From the NCBI RefSeq assembly GCF_900104895.1, contig NZ_LT629742.1, positions 3,162,001-3,226,000 of the forward strand: 64,000 nt of DNA, given 5' to 3'. Of the stretch, positions 59,391-64,000 are shown piece by piece. The notes beneath the pieces are model-generated. The model saw nothing but the letters and a program-made list of their open reading frames with translations, searched no databases and had not been told where the DNA came from. Each line of letters starts with the position of its first letter. Position 1 is the first letter of the stretch. Both the position numbers and the translations under genes were made by a program. This DNA comes from Microterricola viridarii. Lineage in GTDB: Bacteria; Actinomycetota; Actinomycetes; Actinomycetales; Microbacteriaceae.

Positions 59391-60788
59391 ATGTCCCCGA
59401 TCAGCACCGCCGTAGACGCCCAACACCTCAGCCAGGCCGAGAGCATGGTGGAGGGCCGCGCCATGCGCGCGCTCACACCCCGCCGCGACCTCGCCGAGTA
59501 CGTTCCGAGCGAGCGCGACCCCGTCGCCCTGCTGGCCGAGCAGAATGCCGACAGGGTGCCCGAGTTGGTGCCGCTCCGGATGGGGCGCATGTTGGCCAGC
59601 CCGTTCGCGTTCTACCGCGGCACCGCCGGCCTGATGGCGGCCGACCTGGCCCGCTGCGCGACATCCGAGATCGAGGTGATCAGCTGCGGAGACGCCCACA
59701 TCAGCAACTTCGGCCTGTTCGCCTCCCCGCAGCGCAACCTCGTCTTCGACCTCAACGACTTCGACGAGGCCGGCCCCGCCCCGTTCGAGTGGGACGTGAA
59801 GCGGCTGGTCACCAGCGTCCTCATCGGGGCCAGGGATGCCGGCTTCAGCGAGCCCGAGGCGCGGGACGCCGCAACGCAGGCGGCGCTCAACTACCGCCGC
59901 GTGCTCACCGGCATGATGCGCCTCACGGTGCTCGAGCGCTATTACTTCCGGGCGGACACCGACCAGATCCGCGCCGGGCTCGGCCGCTCCGGCCAGCGGA
60001 TGCTCGACCGCGCCGCGAAGCAGGCTCGCAAGCGCACCTCCGAGGCCTTCGCCGACAAGGTGACCGAGACGCTGCCGGACGGCCGGCTGCGCATCATCGA
60101 GAACCCGCCTCTGCTGCAGCACCTGGACACCGAGCGCGGCGGCGCCGTCGCCGACCTCTTCGCCCAGTACCTGCAATCCGTGCCGGCCGACATCGCGGTG
60201 CTGCTCGCCCAGTTCACGCTGGCGGATGTCGCGATGCGCGTCGTCGGCGTGGGCAGCGTCGGCACCCGCTGCTTCGTGCTGCTGCTCACCGGGCCGCAGG
60301 GCGAGCGCCTGGTTCTGCAGATCAAGGAGGCCCCGCCCTCGGTGTTGGAGACGTGGGGCGGGCGGGACGCGCACCGGCTGCCGACACCGGCACGCGGGCC
60401 GGAGTTCGCCGACAACGAGGGGTTCCGCGTGGTCGCCTCGCAGCGCATCCTGCAGGCGGTGTCCGACTCGTTCCTCGGCTACTTCCGCGCCGACAACGGC
60501 CGGGACTTCTACGTGCGCCAGTTCCGGGACCGCAAGGGCTCCATCGACATCGAGGGACTGAGCGTCGGCGACTTCGGCACCTACGCCAATGGGTGCGCGG
60601 CGCTCCTCGCGCGGGCGCACGCGCAGAGCGCGAGCGCGCCCGCCGTCGTCGGCTACCTCGGCAGCGGCGGCAACGCCGACCGCGCCATCGTGGAGTGGTC
60701 CTTCGCCTATGCGGAGCAGTCGCTCGCCGACTTCACGGCGCTGCAGGCGGCCGTCGCCTCCGGGCGGGTGGCGGCGACGGCCGTCTGA
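59391..60788 (+). CDS. DUF2252 domain-containing protein
   Basis: A 465-residue protein of an uncharacterised family related to aminoglycoside-phosphotransferase-like kinases. FYRGTAGLMAADLA, ISCGDAHISNFGLFASPQRN (HxxN, similar to a kinase catalytic loop), FDLNDFDEAGPAPFEWDVKR (D-F-D metal-binding-like), QIKEAPPSVLE and FYVRQFRDRKGS are all typical. Length is normal. No partner gene is evident. Enzymatic role is inferred from the motif resemblance only. Confidence 0.9.
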   Translation: MSPISTAVDAQHLSQAESMVEGRAMRALTPRRDLAEYVPSERDPVALLAEQNADRVPELVPLRMGRMLASPFAFYRGTAGLMAADLARCATSEIEVISCGDAHISNFGLFASPQRNLVFDLNDFDEAGPAPFEWDVKRLVTSVLIGARDAGFSEPEARDAATQAALNYRRVLTGMMRLTVLERYYFRADTDQIRAGLGRSGQRMLDRAAKQARKRTSEAFADKVTETLPDGRLRIIENPPLLQHLDTERGGAVADLFAQYLQSVPADIAVLLAQFTLADVAMRVVGVGSVGTRCFVLLLTGPQGERLVLQIKEAPPSVLETWGGRDAHRLPTPARGPEFADNEGFRVVASQRILQAVSDSFLGYFRADNGRDFYVRQFRDRKGSIDIEGLSVGDFGTYANGCAALLARAHAQSASAPAVVGYLGSGGNADRAIVEWSFAYAEQSLADFTALQAAVASGRVAATAV

Positions 60789-60904
60789 GCGTATGGGCGG
60801 CGATTGCACGCCGCTCCGAGCGAAGTCTGGGAGCGGTTGCGCGTCGGGCGCATAGCCTGAATGGAGGCTGCCCGATTCGGCGGCCCCGATCGAGAGGAAG
60901 CGCC

Positions 60905-61789
60905 ATGACCGACCACTCTCGCCCCGAGCTCGCCGACGCGGAGCCACACTCCACCACCCCGGCTCACGGCGGCCCCGGCGACCTGGTGCGCCAGCTCACC
61001 GTCGCAGCCAGCGCCGTGATCGCCGTGGCCGGCTCGTTCATCGGGTCTGGCGCGGCCGGCGGAACCCCGATCCAGGATGCCGCGGGCGGCGCCCTGGCGG
61101 CGGATGCCACCCTCATCGCTCCGGGCACCGGGGCGTTCAGCATCTGGAGCCTGATCTACCTGGGCCTGCTCGTGTACGCGGTCTGGCAGTTCCTCCCCGG
61201 CCAGAAGCGGGCCGCGCGGCAGCGCAAGCTGGGCTACCTCGTCGCAGCCTCCCTGTTGCTGAACGCGGCGTGGATTCTGAGCGTGCAATTCGACCTGCTC
61301 TGGCTGAGCGTGCCGGTCATCATCGTGCTGCTCGTCGTGCTCGCCCGCGCCTTCGTCGTGACGATTCAGAACCCGCCGACCAGCGCCGTCGACGGCATCG
61401 TCACCGACGGCACCATCGGCCTCTACCTCGGCTGGGTGTGCGTCGCGACCGCGGCCAACATCGCGGCGGTGCTGGTTGCCGCGGGCTTCGACGGCTGGGG
61501 CATCGGCGCCGAGGTGTGGGCGATGGCCGTGCTCGCCCTGGCCGGTGTCGTCGGAATCCTGCTCGCCGTCTACGGCGGCGGCCGCATCGCACCAACGCTC
61601 TCGCTCGTGTGGGGCCTGACCTGGGTCGGGGTGGCGCGCCTGAGCGCCGAGCCGTTCTCGGGCGCCACCGCGATCGGCGCCTTCGTCACTGCGGGTGCCG
61701 TGGTGATTGTGACCGCGGTCGCCCGCGTGCACGCGCAACGCACCCCGCTCAGCGCCCGGTTGCGGGAGGCACGCGGCGGCCGGGTCTGA
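60905..61789 (+). CDS. TspO/MBR-like (tryptophan-rich sensory) membrane protein
   Basis: A 294-residue polytopic protein with about seven hydrophobic helices. The helix GAFSIWSLIYLGLLVYAVWQFLP and the later WGIGAEVWAMAVLALAGVVG resemble TspO/MBR relatives, although this group is larger than classical TspO (about 160 residues) and may lack its tetrapyrrole-binding pocket. The N-terminal 25 residues are polar. GAGAGGAAG precedes the ATG. It converges on sufU. Confidence 0.78.
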   Translation: MTDHSRPELADAEPHSTTPAHGGPGDLVRQLTVAASAVIAVAGSFIGSGAAGGTPIQDAAGGALAADATLIAPGTGAFSIWSLIYLGLLVYAVWQFLPGQKRAARQRKLGYLVAASLLLNAAWILSVQFDLLWLSVPVIIVLLVVLARAFVVTIQNPPTSAVDGIVTDGTIGLYLGWVCVATAANIAAVLVAAGFDGWGIGAEVWAMAVLALAGVVGILLAVYGGGRIAPTLSLVWGLTWVGVARLSAEPFSGATAIGAFVTAGAVVIVTAVARVHAQRTPLSARLREARGGRV

Positions 61790-61816
61790 ATGCGCGCCGC
61801 CGCGCGGGCTGCGCGG

Positions 61817-62266
61817 CTAGGAGGCGGGCCGCACCTCGAGCAGGCAGGCCTCGGCGGCGACCCAGGCGAGCATCGCGCACTTGATGCGCATCACGAACTT
61901 GGAGACGCCGTGGAAGGCGACCGCGTCGCCGAGCACCTCGTCGTCGGGCTCGCCGGCGCCGCGCGAGCGCAGCATCTCGCGGAACTCGCCGATCAGCGCG
62001 CGCAGCTCGTCGACGCTCATGCCGGGGGCCATCTCGGAGAGCACCGAGGCGGACGCCATCGAGATACTGCATCCGGCGCCGGTCCAGCCGAGTGCGGCGA
62101 CCGTGTCGGTGCCGGGCTCCATCGCCAGCTGCAGGGTGATCTCGTCGCCGCAGCTCGGGTTGCGCTCGAAGTGCTGGGCGTCGTGGTGCTCGAGCAGGCC
62201 GTCGCCGGAGCGTTTCTTGGAGTGGTCGAGGATCAGCTGCTGGTACAGCCCGTCGAGCGCGCTCAT
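61817..62266 (-). CDS. sufU: Fe-S cluster assembly scaffold/sulfur-transfer protein SufU
   Basis: A 149-residue protein that takes persulfide sulfur from SufS. Cysteines lie in NPSCGDEITLQL, WTGAGCSISMASASVL and IKCAMLAW, the three conserved zinc/sulfur ligands of SufU. The insert between the second and third (MLRSRGAGEPDDE) marks SufU rather than IscU. The start overlaps the sufS stop by 4 bases (ATGA), giving a coupled sufS-sufU pair. Confidence 0.95.
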   Translation of the reverse strand: MSALDGLYQQLILDHSKKRSGDGLLEHHDAQHFERNPSCGDEITLQLAMEPGTDTVAALGWTGAGCSISMASASVLSEMAPGMSVDELRALIGEFREMLRSRGAGEPDDEVLGDAVAFHGVSKFVMRIKCAMLAWVAAEACLLEVRPAS

Positions 62267-63624
62267 GCCTGTGCTCCCGTGGTGGTCGTGGCCGGGGCGG
62301 TGACAACACCGAAGTAGAGGCGCACCTGGGCGACAGCGGCCAGGAAGCGGTCGACCTCCTCGGTCGTCGTGTAGACGTAGGCGCTGGCCCGGGTCGTGGC
62401 GGTGAGGCCGAGCCGGCGGTGCAGCGGCTGGGCGCAGTGGTGGCCGACGCGCACGGCGATGCCCTGGGCGTCGAGGAACTGGCCGACGTCGTGCGCGTGC
62501 ACGCCGTCGACGTCGAAGCTGACCAGGCCGGCGCGGGGCACGCCGGCGGCCGGGCCGACGACGCGGATGCCGTCGATCAGCGCGAGCCCGGCCAGCATCC
62601 GCTGGGCCAGCTCGTTCTCGCGGGCGTCGATGTGCTCCAGCCCGACGTGCTCCAGATAGCGCACCGCCTCGGCGAGGGCGACGGCCTGCGACACCGGCTG
62701 GGTGCCGGCCTCGAAGCGCTGCGGGGCGGGCAGGTAGCTGGCCTCGGTCATCGTGACGGTGCTGATCATGGAGCCGCCGGTGCGGAACGGCGGCAGCGCG
62801 TTCAGCAGCTCGGCGCGGCCCCAGAGCACGCCGATGCCGGAGGGGCCGAGCATCTTGTGGCCGGAGAGGGCGAGGAAGTCGACGCCGAGCTCGGCGACGT
62901 TCAGGCGCCGGTGCGGGGCGGACTGGCAGGCGTCCAGCACGACGAGGGCGCCGCGCTCGTGCGCGAGCGCGGCGATCTCGGCGACGGGTGCGACGAAGCC
63001 GGTCACGTTGGAGACGTGGCCGATGGCGACGATGCGGGTGCGCTCGGTGAGGGCGGCCGCGGCATCCGCCAGCGTGTAGATGCCGGCGTCGTCGACGGGG
63101 ATGAAGCGCAGGGTGGCACCGGTGGCGGCGGCGAGCTCCTGCCAGGGGATGAGGTTGGCGTGGTGCTCCGCCTCGGTGACCAGGATCTCGTCGCCGGCGG
63201 ACAGCGCGAAGCGGCGCGCGGCCTCTCCCCCGCGGCCGCGGGAGGCGTTGCCGATGCCGTAGGCGACGAGGTTGAGCGCGTCGGTGGCGTTGGAGGTCCA
63301 GACGATCTCGTCCGGGTCGGCGCCGAGGAAGTCGGCGAGGGTCGCGCGGGCATCCTCGAACGCCTCGGTGGCGAGCCCGGCCAGGGTGTGCGCACCGCGG
63401 TGCACGGCGGCGTTGCTGGTGAGCAGGAACTCGCGTTCGGCGTCGAGCACGGATGCCGGCCGCTGGGCCGTCGCCGCAGAATCCAGGTAGGCGAGCGGCT
63501 GGCCGTTCACCTCGGCGGCGAGCGCCGGGAAGTCTGAGCGCAGTCGGAGGACCTCGGCCTCGCTCAGGGCGAGCCCAGTTGCCACGGGCGCGGTTGGTGT
63601 TGCGGGTGAAGCGTGGGTGGACAC
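62263..63624 (-). CDS. sufS: Cysteine desulfurase SufS
   Basis: Removes sulfur from cysteine for Fe-S cluster building. The 453-residue PLP enzyme shows DSAATAQRPASVLDAE near the N-terminus, WTSNATDALNLVAYGIG, EAEHHANLIPWQELA, VVLDACQSAPHR, the Schiff-base Lys in LALSGHKMLGPSGIGVLWG and the active-site Cys397 in RVGHHCAQPLHRRLG, followed by RASAYVYTT. The GTG at 63624 follows AGGAAAGG. The N-terminal ~25 residues are a Thr/Pro/Ala-rich extension. The other suf genes (B, D, C) are not in the window. Confidence 0.95.
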   Translation of the reverse strand: MSTHASPATPTAPVATGLALSEAEVLRLRSDFPALAAEVNGQPLAYLDSAATAQRPASVLDAEREFLLTSNAAVHRGAHTLAGLATEAFEDARATLADFLGADPDEIVWTSNATDALNLVAYGIGNASRGRGGEAARRFALSAGDEILVTEAEHHANLIPWQELAAATGATLRFIPVDDAGIYTLADAAAALTERTRIVAIGHVSNVTGFVAPVAEIAALAHERGALVVLDACQSAPHRRLNVAELGVDFLALSGHKMLGPSGIGVLWGRAELLNALPPFRTGGSMISTVTMTEASYLPAPQRFEAGTQPVSQAVALAEAVRYLEHVGLEHIDARENELAQRMLAGLALIDGIRVVGPAAGVPRAGLVSFDVDGVHAHDVGQFLDAQGIAVRVGHHCAQPLHRRLGLTATTRASAYVYTTTEEVDRFLAAVAQVRLYFGVVTAPATTTTGAQA

Positions 63625-63666
63625 GACGGCCTTTCCTGGCGGCGCGCGGCACGGTCTGCCCAACGC

Positions 63667-63715
63667 CTCTTAAGGGTGGAACCCCGGCGCACGCCGGATT
63701 GTTCCACTCTTGAGG
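63667..63715. terminator. Large imperfect inverted repeat between lacI-type gene and sufS
   Basis: Outer arms CTTAAGGGTGGAAC / GTTCCACTCTTGAG and an inner CCGGCG/CGCCGG hairpin in the loop. Could terminate the LacI-type transcript or bind a regulator upstream of sufS; the sequence does not decide. Confidence 0.5.
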
Positions 63716-63729
63716 GTAGGCGATTTCGG

Positions 63730-64000
63730 CTAGGCCGAGCCGCGCCGGACGAGTTCGGTCGGCACGGTGAGGGCGGCGGCCGGTTGGCCCTCGATCACCT
63801 GCATCAGCAGACGCACCATCTCGTTGCTGATCCGCTCGAACGGCTGCCGCATCGTGGTGAGCTGCGGGGTGGTCGTCACGGCCACGGGCGAGTCGTCGAA
63901 TCCGACGATCGCGATCTCGTCCGGCACACTGCGGCCTGCCGCCTGGATGACGTCGAGCGCCCCGGCGGCCATCAGGTCGTTGGCCACGAAGACGGCGTCG
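63730..64000 (-). CDS. LacI family transcriptional regulator, C-terminal part
   Basis: The frame is open to the window edge, so only the last ~90 residues of an expected 330-350 are present. VFVANDLMAAGALDVIQAAG, VPDEIAIVGFDDSPVAVTTT and PQLTTMRQPFERISNEMVRL are the ligand-domain C-terminal signature of LacI/GalR repressors. DNA-binding domain and target are outside the window. Confidence 0.93.
   Translation of the reverse strand, partial: DAVFVANDLMAAGALDVIQAAGRSVPDEIAIVGFDDSPVAVTTTPQLTTMRQPFERISNEMVRLLMQVIEGQPAAALTVPTELVRRGSA

Overview
The window reads as part of the chromosome of a high-GC actinobacterium, most likely of the family Microbacteriaceae. This is inferred from the very high GC content, the frequent GTG and TTG starts, the leaderless promoters, the gene families present (LLM oxidoreductase, DUF222 HNH, DUF1761, SufU/SufS, TspO-like, MarP-like protease) and intergenic palindromes of a type I associate with that family. 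The species cannot be fixed from sequence alone.

Layout. 1-10 kb: 3' end of an oligopeptidase B, a SWIM/SNF2 helicase, an APC permease, a DUF1761 membrane protein coupled to a class II fructose-bisphosphatase, a 430-bp block of repeats, and a solitary DarT-like protein. 10-18 kb: small GNAT, LLM oxidoreductase, two genes sharing an N-terminal MSAHE leader, a secretory lipase, a SulP transporter, a TetR/3-hydroxyacyl-CoA dehydrogenase pair and a DUF4242 protein. 18-31 kb: large LuxR-family ATPase regulator, MarP-like protease, PPOX protein, msrB and a frameshifted msrA, hemerythrin, several hypotheticals, Vsr endonuclease and a NERD protein. 31-34 kb: a large secreted M14 carboxypeptidase.

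34.8-39.1 kb is a clearly foreign island: lower GC, different codon use, no native repeats and none of the GGATGCC words common elsewhere. It encodes a DUF262/DUF1524 (GmrSD-like) protein, a C5-cytosine methyltransferase and a divergent PD-(D/E)XK protein that is its likely restriction partner. A decayed copy of the NERD gene lies on its right.

41.9-52 kb is a second defence-rich block. It holds jetA-jetB-jetC of a Wadjet/MksBEF SMC complex without a recognisable jetD nuclease, an FRG-domain protein, a DUF2510-NERD protein, a broken DUF7002 gene and a Phd-like/HepT-like single-chain toxin-antitoxin candidate with a TGTACA-type operator palindrome. 52-64 kb: a SufS-like aminotransferase, repeats, two HNH nucleases, a hydrolase, a TetR-controlled YhgE-like membrane protein carrying two homopolymer frameshifts, DUF1905, DUF2252 and TspO-like genes, the sufS-sufU pair and a truncated LacI regulator.

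Cross-cutting signals: at least four families of dispersed intergenic palindromes, two copies of which run into jet coding sequence; a strongly over-represented heptamer GGATGCC; and three one-base deletions in C/G homopolymers that may be assembly errors rather than real gene loss. No rRNA, tRNA, CRISPR array or complete insertion sequence was recognised.
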